From the NCBI GenBank assembly GCA_001179505.1, contig CDMY01000209.1, positions 126,089 through 166,704 on the forward strand: a stretch of 40,616 bases of DNA. The letters run 5' to 3'. Below are positions 9,283 through 21,509 of the stretch, piece by piece. Under the pieces are notes generated by a model. It saw nothing but the letters and a program-made list of their open reading frames with translations. It had not been told where the DNA came from and did no database searches. Numbering within the stretch: the first letter of the stretch is position 1; every line of letters begins with the position of its first letter. Position numbers and translations under genes: made by a program. The DNA is from Vitrella brassicaformis (taxonomy: Eukaryota > Sar > Vitrellaceae).

Positions 9283-12200
9283 CTAGCTGGTGTCGCCGAT
9301 ATTGTTGTCCTCTGGAAGGGCCACGAATAAAGCCACTTGTGAATCATTTGCAATGCTTTGCGCTCTGATGCCCATCACGCGCTCTGAAGACGGAAGAAAA
9401 ATGCAGAGAAAAAAAAGACATCAACTGTGGACAAGTGCATGTATACAGAGCAACTTACCAAGTGGGTCAAGGTGTGGTTGGGCAGCATTCCTGCCACCTG
9501 TCGGCCACTGCAGCACCTCAATTGCATGAGCCTCGAACTCCGCCATTGTAACATTATAGCCCCACCTACAAGCTCACGCGATCATCAATGACTTCCCCTC
9601 TTGCCTGATGTATTGCTCCATTTGTTTAGTGTCCTTACATAAAGACGGTACACGATGAGAGATCCCATTTCAGCCCGTCTTCAGTCATGCGATACCCCCG
9701 TAATCCATCCGCCGTAGTAAGGTTGACGTACGAATGCAGTGGCTCAAGCAGCCCCCAATCTTCCGGCGACACTTCTGACATACCACCGACACTATCGGCG
9801 GCGAATAGCGAGAAATGGCTGTCATGCGGGCTGTTCGCATTATAGTGGATGACAAGCACAGCTGAATGAGCCTCCCCATTGTTGTTGAAGTCGTCGAATG
9901 TGCGATAGAAGCGTGCGGGTATCTGCAGCTTCCGCAGAGTAGAAGTACTGTCGTCGGAAGACGGAATAGCACTCGACTAAAGGCAACGACGGTTGATCAT
10001 ACTGTTGCTGCCCTCATCGATGGGATCGACGGGCTGTCGTACAGGCACAGCATCACCGAACCCATCAGGACACTCTCTGATCCAAGAAGGGATGCTGCAG
10101 TTGGATCGCATTGTCCGGTCTTCGACGAGCCCCCAGGTGTCTTGGTATAAGATAAACGCCTCAGCGGCCCACTCAGCTGTCACGCGATCGATAAAATGAC
10201 CGTCCTCTTTGCCTTTCAGCTCCTCTCTATGTAGCGCCTCTTCTGTGATGACGACAAGAGCCGAGGATCCATTAATCATAATCGCGTTTAGAGCCTGAAC
10301 GGCAGCGGCATTACAGTATTACGCAGATCTGGTCGGTAGCTGTCTATCTTTTCTTGCCTACCGTGTACATCGCCACTCCACTGGATGTGTTCCTGAAGAC
10401 TTCCACCCTGTAGCGAGCCGCTGACGTGTTGCCATCGTGTGCTGAACTGGCGTTGCTCCTGGGATAAAGGGTGAAATCGATGATGCCGAGAAGAGCGTCT
10501 TGTCTCATGAAGACCCCCCAGCCGCGACACGGACCACGTTTGGTGTCATAAATGGGTTCCACAAAGGCGTTTAGATCCGCCGGCGTCCCAGACCACTGCC
10601 AATATCTATCGTGAGTCTGCAGGAACAACGCTCATACCTCTGATTTCCAATGCTTCTCATCCGTGTCAGTCTCCTTACGATTTCTGCTCCCCAGGGTATA
10701 TCGGCTTCGTCAAGGTCTACAGCATCGTTAACGTCTGCGATCTGCAGCAACCGATGATGCTCTTGCTCATGAAGCAGGTCGACATGCACTCTGAGCAGTG
10801 ACATCAAGCACAACAAAGACATTGTTCCTCAATCACTGTCGGTGTTTGTCGGCTGTGTCTGTGTGTGTGACCTGTAAGTAGAATGCTGTTTGATCCATTG
10901 AAGTAGACGATGCTCTCGTTATACAGCCGATAAGCCTCTCTCAAGGTATCCAGCTCCTCCAGAGGCATCAAACGCTCCACCTCAGCCTCCAGGTGATGCA
11001 ACAGACGGCCCATGTCGACTGGATTTGCGAGAGCTTGAGGGAAGAGCGACTTCTTGTGAGCGCGCAGGCTGTTGTCAGCCCTCTGATAGGCCGTGCGAAT
11101 GCGGTCGACCTCGTATGTATCAAAGCACGTGTTGAGTCGCTCGGTGAGGCTCCTTTGGCTAGCGGCAAATGCCATGCGGAACTCGCGTTGTTTGTAGAGG
11201 TCCACAATAGCAAGGGGCATCACATCTTGCTGCCTCATGTGGAAGTCCACTGTTGCATGAGCGATGCTCTTGGCGTAGTCCAAAGGCGTGGTTGGCTTGC
11301 CGTCATATATTGTTGGTCTCAGAAAACGCCAATCCCAGCCAGCGCCGCTAACGATGGTCTCGCTGCCTACACGGCAGCACAACGAAAGACGCACGATACG
11401 GAAAGACGCAGAGCGGCTTCGCTGTTGTGCGTGTCGTCTGTTACCGAGGAAGTAGTGCCCATGTGATGAGAGCGCGGAGATCACCTCGTATGAGCTCATG
11501 AGGCACGCATCGAATGAGAGCAAGTCAAAGCGAAAGCCATCAGGCATACCCGCATCACTGATTCCTCCCTACAGGAAAGGGACAAGAAATTGAGTGGTCA
11601 GGGCCGTTTGATTGATATCTATCCTTCTGCTTACCCTGATGGCCTGCTCGAGAGAGAAGAGAGTCATCAGGGATCCCGATTGACCGCTCTGAGAGTCGCC
11701 GCCAAACCTGCATATACACACACATGCAGTCCGGCGAAGGATGACACCCTGCAACCTTTGCATCAATGTGCATACTCACCCTTTTCGTCCCACACCGTGG
11801 TCCCACAGGGTCAGAGCGAAGTGGTAAGCAGGGAAGTCTTTCAACGCCTTCCTGATGAATACCTATGCATTCACAATCGCCACACACGCAGTCATCCAGC
11901 TCACTCAGCGAAGAGAGACCATCCTTTCATCGCCTCGCGTCTTTACCCCACCCGCAGAGTCTCTTGATTGTCCATGTCAGCTTCGTTCCAGTCCTTTCTG
12001 AGCAGCCACCGGCGCCTGCTGGTGCTGTTCTGACCATCGTATGGATCGCCGATCATCAGCAGCTCGTACGTGTTGGAAAACTGCTGTCTCACCTGCATAA
12101 ACACACGACCAAAGCCAAAAACAGATGTCACTGTGTGCGAGCGTATGTGTCCGTCTGTCTGTACCGTCCTCAGGTTGATATCTGGGTATGCTTCCGGGCA

Positions 12201-15200
12201 GATGACAAGCTGGTGGATAGCTTTATGGGACGCATGGTACGCGTGAGGATCAGAGCGGTCCACAAGCACCAACAGACTGATGCTGCCCGACGGCATCTGA
12301 AGCATCTCGGCTAAATCATCCATCGCGTCGCTTTCCAAATCGTTGTCCTGATGCCACACGCACACACGCACACACACACACACACACACAGGCGCAGAAT
12401 GCATCCAGTGGCGTGCCTTTTCCGTCCCTCAATGCCCTCTCACCGCATTCATATAGACCAGATGAGTCCAGTGTGCCTTCTTTGTAAGGTCGACGCGGTC
12501 CATCACCCCCGCACAGAGGGTCGGCGGCACCAGCTGGAACTCTGGCTTGCGGTCACCGCACTCCAAACGATAGGCATACCTTGTCTGCTGATCGGGACAG
12601 TCCTCCCCTGGATCGACGTTGCACATGGGCACGGATGATAGGCGCTTGCGGCATTCCGACATACACCGACAGCCGTTGTTTGTGAACACCTTCTGCTGCT
12701 CGCCCTCCACACATGCATCGAAATACTCGCCATCAGTCGCCTCACATCGGCAGGTACCCACATCACATGCCTCTCGCGTGACTCGACAGACACTCTCAAA
12801 GCCGGGCTTCCGCAGCTCCTTGTGGCATCTCTTGTCGATGCAGCGGCAGCCGGTCACCGAGAACAGCACGCTCTCGTCATCGTCGTTTTGCTCGTATGTC
12901 AAGAATGTGCCCGTACTGTTTGTCGACAGACCCACAAGGAAACCGACTGCCTTCGGCTTTGCAAATGCTTCTTCCACTCTAATGCCCATCACGCGATCTG
13001 TAGATACGGGATTCAGAAACAAGGAAGATGTCCACTGAGTGTGTGTCTGTGTACCAAGAGGGTCACGGTCTCGTTGGGCAGCGTCCCTGCTACCTGTCGG
13101 CCACTGCAGCACCTCAATTGCATGAGCTTCGAACTCCGCCATTGTAACATTATAGCCCCACCTATAAGCCCACACACCGTCCAGCGATTGCCCTTAAGCA
13201 TCGATCCATCTTTTTAAGTGTCCTCACCTAAACCCCATACACGACGAGAGATCCCGCTTCAGTCCGTCTTCAGCCATGCGATAGCTCCCCGATCCATACG
13301 CCGTAGTAAGATTGACGTACGACTGCAGTGGCTCGAGCAGCCCCCACTCTCGAGGCGACACCTCTGACACACCACCAGGCGACACCAGCCAATCAGGAAA
13401 CCCCTGAGCTTCACCACCGACGCGATCCGCGGCGAATAGCGAGAAATGGCTGTCATGCGGGCTGCTAACATTATAGTGAATAACGAGAACGGCTGGATGA
13501 GCCTCAGTATTGCTATCGAAGTCATCGAATGTGCGATGGAAGCGTGCGGGTATCTGCAACTTCCGCAGAGTAGAAGTACTGCCGTCGGAAGACGGAATAG
13601 CGCTCGACCAAAGGCAGCGGCGCTTGAGCGTGCTGTTGCTGCCCTCACCGATGGGATCGACGGGCTGTCGTACAGGCACAGCATCACCGAACCCATCAGG
13701 ACACTCTCTGATCCAAGAAGGGATGCTGCAGTTGGATCGCATTGTCCGGTCTTCGACGAGCCCCCAGGTGTCTTGGTATAAGATAAACGCCTCAGCGGCC
13801 CACTCAGCTGTCACGCGATCGATAAAATGACCGTCCTCTTTGCCTTTCAGCTCCTCCCTATGTGGCGCCTCTCCTGTGATGACGACAAGAGCCGAGGATC
13901 CATTAATCATAATCGCGTTTAGAGCCTGAACGGCGGCGGCATTATAGTATTACGCAGATCTGGTCGGTAGCTGTCTATCTTTTCTTGCCTACCGTGTACA
14001 TCGCCACTCCACTGGATGTGTTCCTGAAGACTTCCACCCTGTAGCGAGCCGCTGCCGCATTGCCATCGTGTGCTGAAGTGGGGTCGTTCATGAGAGAGAG
14101 TGTAGACTTTATGATACCGAGATCTGGTAAGCTGTGTCGGCTGCGACATGCCATACGCCTAGCATCGTAGATGGGATCGAGAGCGACCTTCACATCCGCT
14201 GGCATCCCGAACTCTTGCCAGTGATCGTCTCGAGTCTGAATTGTGGCACATGATCAAACTGCCACATCTGCCGAAATCTGTCTGACTTAGCACGCTTACA
14301 ATGTCTGCTCCCCAGATACTTTCATAGTCTTCAGGTCCGACACCATACAACCAATCAGCCCTCTGAAATAGCCTTTGGTGCTCTGAACTGTGAGGCCAGC
14401 CTGCTGCGAGCCACCAGTAGAGCTCTGGTTCGCGAGGCAGGTCGACGTGCAGTCCTGCCGGTGACAGCAACCATACAAAGCGACATTGTGGCTCATTCCT
14501 CGATCACAGTCGGTGTGTCGGCTGTGTCTGTGTGTGTGACCTGTAAGTAGAATGCTGTCTGATCCATTGAAGTAGACGATGCTCTCGTTGTACAGCCGAT
14601 AAGCCTCTCTCAAGGTATCCAGCTCCTCTAGAGGCATCACACGCTCCACCTCAGCCTCCAGGTGATGCAACAGATGGCCCATGTCGACTGGATTTGCGAG
14701 GGCTTCAGGGAAGAGCGACTTCTTGTGAGCGCGCAGGCTGTCGTCAGCCTTCTGGTAGGCCGTGCGAATGCGGTCGACCTCGTATGTATCAACGCACGTG
14801 TTGAGTCGCTCGGTGAGGCCCCTTTGGCTGGCGGCAAACGCCATGCGGAACTCGCGTTGTTTGTAGAGGTCCACAATAGCAAGGGGCATCAGACTTTGCT
14901 GCCTCATGTGGAAGTCCACTGTTGCATGAGCGATGCTCTTGGCGTAGTCCAAAGGCGTGGCTGGCTCGCCGTCATATGTTGTTGGTCTCAGAAAACGCCA
15001 ATCCCAGCCAGCGCCGCTAACGATGGTCTCGCTGCCTACACGGCAGCACAACGAACCACGCACGATACGGAAAGAAGCAGAGCGGCTTCGTTCGTGTGCG
15101 TGTCGTCTGTTACCGAGGAAGTAGTGCCCATGTGATGAGAGCGCGGAGATCACCTCGTATGAGCTCATGAGGCACGCATCGAATGAGAGCAAGTCAAAGC

Positions 15201-16802
15201 GAAAGCCATCAGGCATACCCGCATCACTGATTCCTCCCTACAGGAAAGGGACAAGAAATTGAGTGGTCAGGGCCGTTTGATTGATATCTATCCTTCTGCT
15301 TACCCTGATGGCCTGCTCGAGAGAGAAGAGAGTCATCAGGGATCCCGATTGACCGCTCTGAGAGTCGCCGCCAAACCTGCATATACACACACATGCAGTC
15401 CGGCGAAGGATGACACCTTGCAACCTTTGCATCAATGTGCATACTCACCCTTTTCGTCCCACACCATGGTCCCACAGGGTCAGAGCGAAGTGGTCAGCAG
15501 GGAAGTCTTTCAACGCCTTCCTGATGAATACCTATGCATTCACAATCGCCACACACGCAGTCATCCAGCTCACTCAGCGAAGAGAGACCATCCTTTCATC
15601 GCCTCGCGTCTTTACCCCACCCGCAGAGTCTCTTGATTGTCCATGTCAGCTTCGTTCCAGTCCTTTCTGAGCAGCCACCGGCGCCTGCTGGTGCCGTTCT
15701 GACCATCGTATGGATCGCCGATCATCAGCAGCTCGTACGTGTTGGAAAACTGCTGTCTCACCTGCATAAACACACGACCAAAGCCAAATACAGATGTCAC
15801 TGTGTGCGAGCGTATGTGTCCGTCTGTCTGTACCGTCCTCAGGTTGATATCTGGGTACGCTTCCGGGCAGATGACAAGCTGGTGGATAGCTTTATGGGAC
15901 GCATGGTACGCGTGAGGATCAGAGCGGTCCACAAGCACCAACAGATTGATGCTGCCCGACGGCATCTGAAGCATCTCGGCTAAATCATCCATCGCGTCGC
16001 TTTCCAAATCGTTGTCCTGATGCCACACGCACACACGCACACACACACACACACACAGGCGCAGAATGCATCCAGTGGCGTGCCTTTTCCGTCCCTCAAT
16101 GCCCTCTCACCGCATTCATATAGACCAGATGAGTCCAGTGTGCCTTCTTTGTAAGGTCGACGCGGTCCATCACCCCCGCACAGAAGGTCGGCGGCACCAG
16201 CTGGAACTCTGGCTTGCGGTCACCGCACTCCACTGGATAGGCATGCCTCGTCTGCTGATCGGGACAGTCCTCCCCTGGGTCCATATTGCACACAGGCACC
16301 TCGTATGAGAGGCGCTTGCGGCATTCCGACATACACCGACAGCCGTTGTTTGTGAACACCTGCTGCTGCTTGCCCTCCACACATGCATCGAAATACTCGC
16401 CATCAGTCGCCTCACATCGGCAGGACCCACATCACATGCCTCTCGCGTGACTCGACAGACACTCTCAAAGCCGGGCTTCCGCAGCTCCTTGTGGCATCTC
16501 TTGTCGATGCAGCGGCAGCCGGTCACCGAGAACAGCACGCTCTCGTCATCGCACTTTTCACCGTCGCATTGGCCTTGGAGTCCTCGCCCAGTCCTTCTCA
16601 GAGAAGGTGCCACGGCAAGCAGATGATCTGCATGGAAACACATTCACACGCAAGCAGCGGCTGCGTTCGTCGTCGCTTTGTAAAGCGTGACCAGCCTACC
16701 ATGGGATAAGTAAGTCAAAGTAACGCACAGAACACTGATGCCAAGAAGTAAAAACGACGAAGGAAGAGAGATCCCGAAGGGCGAACCCCCCACAGGCATC
16801 AT
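9283..16802 (-). CDS. secreted protein with two tandem clostripain-family (peptidase C11) modules
   Basis: C11 peptidases are His/Cys endopeptidases cutting after basic residues. Exon 1 (16700-16802) encodes a signal-like hydrophobic segment (SSFLLLGISVLCVTLTYL). Module 1 exons: 16111-16627, 15834-16016, 15621-15761, 15449-15531, 15304-15376, 15114-15237, 14541-15035, 14300-14454, 13993-14235, 13228-13925, 13055-13161. Exon 12444-12997 carries the end of module 1 and the start of module 2 in one frame, so this is one gene. Module 2: 12165-12347, 11952-12092, 11780-11862, 11635-11707, 11445-11568, 10872-11366, 10679-10788, 10362-10616, then to the TAG at 9283. Each module has a Cys-rich head (GCRCIDKRCHKEL, GCRCMSECRKRL), a DNDLESDAMDDL strand, the catalytic His (FALTLWDHGVG), the catalytic Cys (LLSFDACLMSSYEV), then SET...GAGWDW and a helical region. 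A unique C-terminal half follows. Module 1 has a frameshift and module 2 an in-frame stop. Confidence 0.8.
9369..12886 (-). repeat. tandem duplication unit 2 inside the C11 gene
   Basis: This 3.5 kb unit is directly repeated as 12981-16553, with every exon and intron in the same order. Most exons are equal in length between units (183, 141, 83, 73, 124 and 495 nt). The units diverge most in the exon 10679-10788 against 14300-14454, and in the length of the (CA)n run in the intron after the Cys-rich exon. Confidence 0.92.
9977..9979 (-). other. in-frame TAG in C11 module 2
   Basis: Module 2 reads RRC-Leu-TAG-Ser-Ser where module 1 (near 13612) reads RRC-Leu-Trp-Ser-Ser: TGG has become TAG. 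The frame after the stop stays open and matches module 1 for about 100 codons and two more exons, so the mutation looks recent or is an error. No splice alternative that keeps the frame was found. Confidence 0.85.
12981..16553 (-). repeat. tandem duplication unit 1 inside the C11 gene
   Basis: Upstream partner of the unit at 9369-12886. Between the units, 12887-12980 encodes a linker (AFAKPKAVGFLVGLS and following residues) with no clear counterpart before module 1, which instead begins with the signal-like exon. Confidence 0.92.
16424..16425 (-). other. one-base deletion in the Cys-rich exon of C11 module 1
   Basis: Module 2 has GGCAGGTACCCACATC on the plus strand at 12750-12765. Module 1 has GGCAGGACCCACATC, one T missing. 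The frame passes from ACDVG into a non-homologous frame that stops near 16170. The correct frame resumes as CRCEATDGEYFDACVEG and onward to the protease domain. Confidence 0.85.
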
Positions 16803-17157
16803 GCGTCCTTCCCCCCTGCCGTCGTAGGCGTCTCATCACGCATCAGTGAAGCAGCCTGCTGAAGACCAGTTTTCGCACTCCGTCTAACCAGCCTCCTGAG
16901 AAAAAGAACACGACGCTGCCTTCGTCACGAGCGATGAGTTGAATAACACCTCGTGGATCGCCGATCCCGTGCGAGCTTTTCGCTTTTCGAAAGCACGAGG
17001 CGATACACGCAAGACATGAAGCTCGTGATGAAGTAGATAAGGGGAAGAAGTCGTGCGAGGCGAGCATCCGATCTGTCCATCCTCGTGTTTTGCCTTGCCG
17101 TGAAGCAAGGCAGCAGCGTGCTTCTTCTCCCAGCGTCGAGGCTGAGACCGATCCCAA
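16803..17157. promoter_or_regulatory. divergent promoter region between the C11 and PUF genes
   Basis: The two start codons (16802 on minus, 17158 on plus) are 355 bp apart and transcription diverges. The stretch is not low-complexity, unlike most gaps here. No TATA-like box or other motif can be named with confidence. Confidence 0.45.
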
Positions 17158-20100
17158 ATGAGCGAGGAGGAGCATCCGCAGGGCATGGGTGAGGCGACAG
17201 AGAGGCATCAGAACAGCGCGGGGTGGCCACAGCCAGGCCGTACTTGTCTCACTGAGGAGTGCCACGTGTTGCACGACAGAGAATGCAGATGGGCTGCACA
17301 TTGTCGTTGTGCACACGTCACATGCGATGATGGGCTGTTTCATCCTGTGTGTATCCACATGTGTCACTTTGTCACACTTCGTGTATGTACATGCGTATGT
17401 CTGTCTGTCTGTGTGCTTGGTCTGTGTGCTTTGTGTGTGTGTCAGAGTCCCCTCCTCGCCCAGCCTCTGCGCCTCCGCCGAATCACCACCACGAGGACGT
17501 CCTCTCGGCCGAAAACATTTTTGCTTTCCCGCCCCAGGAGTTTGCTGACATACGATGCGACGACCAATACAACGAATTCTACCAGTAAGGCATGCAGCCA
17601 CATGCGCACATACGGCCGGCCACAATCTGTCTGCATGTATGTGTATTGTTCCTCTGTGCGTGTGTCAGGCACTTTGCGGCCAAGAACCCCAACTTGCCGC
17701 CGCCCATCGAGGGCGAGCCAAAGTTGGCGGAGTTCGCGCAGAGGAAGCTGTCGAAGCTCAGCGAAGAGGGGGCATCGCAAATGGACTTCTTCTCACCCAA
17801 AATGCAAAGACGTAACCAACCACACAGACAGAGACAAGGGCACATCCGCCCCTCACACATGCACATGTGCGCGTTGTCTCTGTCTGTCTGTCATTAATGC
17901 AGTGACCCAGTCAGTGCTAAAGCAGCTCGAGACACCCTCTTTCGAGGCCACCCTCGACCCAGCGGAGGACAGCACGATGGAAGAGAACCACCTCCCACCG
18001 GCATACGAGGAGCCCTCAGACGGTGGCAACTTCGTCCTGAGGATACAGGAGCAGCCGTCAGGACCATCCTCCTCTCTCGCCGACCTGACCGACACGTTCC
18101 TGGGTCCCTCGTCGTCCGCTGGACTGTCGTCGTCTTCGTCCCGCCCCCTCTCGCTGATGAGCTCTGTGCCCTACCCGATCCCCCCCGCCACTCTGCAGCC
18201 CCCCTCCCCTGCTGTGGGCAACCAGAGCGAGTCCCTCTTCCAGTCCAACGTCTTCATGCCCCCGCCCAGCACCGGGGCCACCCAAGACTCATCACTCACC
18301 ATGCCCCCGCCGTCTGAGTCGACCATTCTCGGCGCGGCCACTTCCATGGCCGCCCACATCACGGCGCAGAAGCAGCAGATGGACGGCCAGCAGGGTGTTC
18401 CGGGCATCGGTGTGGTCGATGGGGGCGGTCAGAATGTGCACATAACGCTGTCGCAGCAGTTCCAGGGGCTGGGTGGGCTGCATGAGGGGGGTGGGAGGAG
18501 TAATGGGATAGGTGAGAGGGGCGTGGGCGGGGCGGGTGGAGGGGGCAATAGGAAGCGGTCGCCGAGGAGGCGGATCACTGGGCCATGTAAGCACGAGACA
18601 GAAGCAAAAAGTTGCTGATGGGCCATCCATTGATGTGATTGACATCGTGTTTGTTGCAGCTCCGATACCCGGTGCGCCTCCAGGTCTGACCATAGAGGAG
18701 CTGGTTGCGAGTGGGCTGCTTAAAGGACACGTCTACCTCATAGCCAAGGTACCTCACTCTCCACTGACAAGCACACAAGCCCATCGACTGCTTTGCTCAC
18801 GTGTCTGTGTGAATGTGACTGTGTTGTTCAGGACCAGAGTGGGTGTCGGATGCTTCAGAAGAAGCTGGACGAGAGTCCCACGGTCTTCAACGGCATATTC
18901 GAGGAGGTATGCAATGACGAGAGGGGCGATGCACGCAGCAGACCAGACACGAGTGTGCTGCTGCCCCCCTTGTCTCTTGGCAGATTCTCGAGAACATAGT
19001 TGAGTTGATGACAGACCCATTCGGCAACTATCTCTGCCAAAAGCTGATGGAGGTGCGACACACCAAGCCATACAACATGTCCATAAGGGGCAACGTGCCG
19101 ATCTGCTGCTGTCGTTGTGTGTTGTGTTGTGTTGTGTTGTGTGCAGGTGTGTTCGCAGAGTCAGCTGACGATGATCATCGACGCGGTGGCGGCCGACCTG
19201 GTCAAGATCTCCCTCAACATGCATGGAACACGGGCCGTCCAGAAACTCATCGAAGTGGTCAGTCAGACACGAAGGGAAGGACAAACACAACAACGATTCT
19301 TCTCACCGTTTCTGTGTCCGTCTTGCTGTGTTGCTGTGTCACGTTTGGTTCAGCTGCACTCGCCTGACCAGATATCGAAGGTGATAGCGGCGCTTCGGTC
19401 GTCTGTGGTGACGCTGGTCAAGGACCTCAACGGCAACCACGTCATCCAGAAGAGTCTGCAGGCGCTGGGGCCGGGCGACAACTACTACATCTACAATGCC
19501 ATCATCGGACACTGCTACGACGTCGCCACACACAGACACGGTAGAAACAGACGTCCGTCTGTGAGAGAGGGAGCCTCGAGCATACACGAGGGCCCATTTG
19601 TTCTGTTTGTCTGGTTGTCTGCCTACGCAGGTTGTTGCGTGTTGCAGCGGTGCATTGACGCAGCCAGGGGCGTGCAGAGGGTAAGACGTGCGAAGGAGAG
19701 GCTCTGTCGGCCGAGCGAGCACACACTCGACCCCTCCGTGTTGTGTGGGTGGTTCATTCTTCCAGCAACGCATAGTGGATGAGATCATTCAGCATGCAGT
19801 GGACCTGGTGCAGGACGCCTTCGGCAACTATGTCATTCAATACGTCCTCAACCAGAGGGAACCGGTCAGCAAGCACTCACAGGCATACACCGACCCTATC
19901 ACTGTGCAGTGGGCCAATGTACGTGTCGCTCTTGGTGTTGTGCAGGCATGGAACAACGCCATCATAGTCAAGCTGCTCGGCAGCCTGGTGCGCCTGTCCA
20001 AGCAGAAGTTCTCATCCAACGTCGTAGAAAAGGTCAGCACAGAGACACCATCATCACTTGCCTACCATGGACCTATTTGTGTGTATGTGTGTGTGAACGC

Positions 20101-21509
20101 ATTATCAGTGTCTGATTTTGGGTTCTGACGAGCACAAGCGCCAGATGGTGGAGGAGCTCCTCTGCGCAGGCAACGAGTGCCTCAAGGACCTGCTGCTCGA
20201 CTCATTCGCAAACTACGGTGAGCGACATCTTGTCAACATGGATGACAGCTCCGATACACGTCTGTCCTCGGCTCTCTTCGTACGAATGACCAGTGATCCA
20301 GCGCGCGTTGAGTGTGGCTGAGGAGCCCTACTTCAGCCGACTTATTGACGGCATCCGACCCCACCTCGACGCACTCAGGAACTCACACACGGGAGGTACA
20401 GATAACAAGGGGCAACACGACACCCATCACCCACCCTCTCTCCCTCCTTCGTCTGTCCATCAGGCAAGCGCATCGCAGCCAAGCTGATGAAGAAGTACCC
20501 CCAGCTGACCATGGGCTACCTCGGCCCGGGCGGCATGGGCGGGCCGCCCCCAGGAGCACCAGGACCCGCCGGGAGAGGTGGCATGATGAACCCCCAGGAC
20601 CCACAGGGCGGTCCGTACAAGGGCGGCGGACACATGGGTGGGGGCATGTGGGGTGGACACGGCATGCCGCCCGGCGCAAGGGGGCGAGGTGGCAGGGACA
20701 GGATAGGCCAGCAAGGTCAGCAACCAGACCACACTGACATGGAGGGGGGCGCTGGTGTGTCAACGGGTGGTTTCCATCTATCTGTTGTGTGCAGTGCGGG
20801 GTCCGGGCAAGGGCGGCGGGCCGCCCATTGATCCGTTCGGCGATTTTCAAGCGCTGCAGTCGGTGCTCAACACACTCGCGGCTCAGCAGGGGCAGACCCC
20901 GTCGGCGGCGGGCGGCGGAGGAATGGGAATAGACGTAAGCGGCACTATCGACACACAAGACAATGCAGGCATTGTGGTCAATCTGATGCCTTTGCTCTTG
21001 TCTTTGTCAGGGTGCTCTTGTGGACGCGTTAGGGTACGGCAACCCGTCCGGGGCTGTCGACCCGCTGGCGCTCAACGGTATGCTGCTGAACCAGGTGGAC
21101 CAGGCCATTATGGGCCAGCCCAACCTGCTGGGCCAGTCGGTCGGCGCCGCCGACCTCCAGCTGCTGCAGAGCCTCATCAGCGATCCAACCGCCACACAGC
21201 AGCAGCAGCAGCAACAGCAGCAACAGCCAATCGGCATGCCCACGGTGAGTGGAGCGAGAAGAAGAGAAAGACCCATGTGTTCACACGCAATCTCATTTTT
21301 TCCTTCTTGTGTTTCAGTCGTATGGAGGAGGTTCTGGCGGAGGGTATTTCTCTCACCAGCCGACGTCTCCCATCCACGGTGGCGGGGCCAACCCGTTCGG
21401 CCCCCCACAGCCCCCGCAGTCATCGTCGCTTTATTCAGGCGGAGGGATGCCTTACGGCTATGGCGGGCAGGGGGGCGGCTCGCCCAACGTCATGCACCCG
21501 ACCTTCTAG
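17158..21509 (+). CDS. Pumilio/PUF-family RNA-binding protein with eight repeats
   Basis: PUF proteins bind 3' UTR elements and repress or destabilise mRNAs in the cytoplasm. Eighteen exons fit: 17158-17188, 17446-17584, 17669-17811, 17903-18586, 18660-18748, 18832-18906, 18984-19052, 19147-19257, 19354-19540, 19631-19680, 19766-19864, 19946-20032, 20109-20217, 20294-20395, 20464-20715, 20795-20934, 21011-21244, 21318-21509. The N-terminal third is disordered (Ser/Pro/Gly-rich). The eight repeats carry these base-reading positions: GCRMLQ, GNYLCQ, GTRAVQ, GNHVIQ, GCCVLQ, GNYVIQ, SSNVVE, ANYVIQ. In the known PUF code these read, from repeat 8 to repeat 1, U-G-U-A-U-A-U-A. Several repeats are one exon each. 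The C-terminal tail is Gly/Pro-rich with a Q10 run (21197-21226). The protein is about 930 residues. The start at 17158 gives an 11-codon exon that splices in phase. Confidence 0.93.
21197..21226 (+). repeat. CAG/CAA run encoding ten glutamines in the PUF tail
   Basis: Ten Gln codons, CAG with two CAA interruptions, lie between TAT and PIGMP near the end of the PUF protein. A pure (CAG)8 occurs in the GH35 gene at 35443-35466. Confidence 0.95.

Noticed and set aside
9369-16553. Two separate clostripain genes in tandem
   Set aside because: One exon (12444-12997) joins the end of the first module to the Cys-rich head of the second in frame, and only the first has a signal-like exon. A single double-module gene fits better.
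16843-17625. 260-codon minus-strand frame between the C11 and PUF genes
   Set aside because: It runs through PUF exons 1-3 and introns in antisense. Its content is low-complexity with no domain.
20383-20958. Large minus-strand frames over the PUF C-terminal exons
   Set aside because: They are shadows of Gly/Pro-rich coding sequence.
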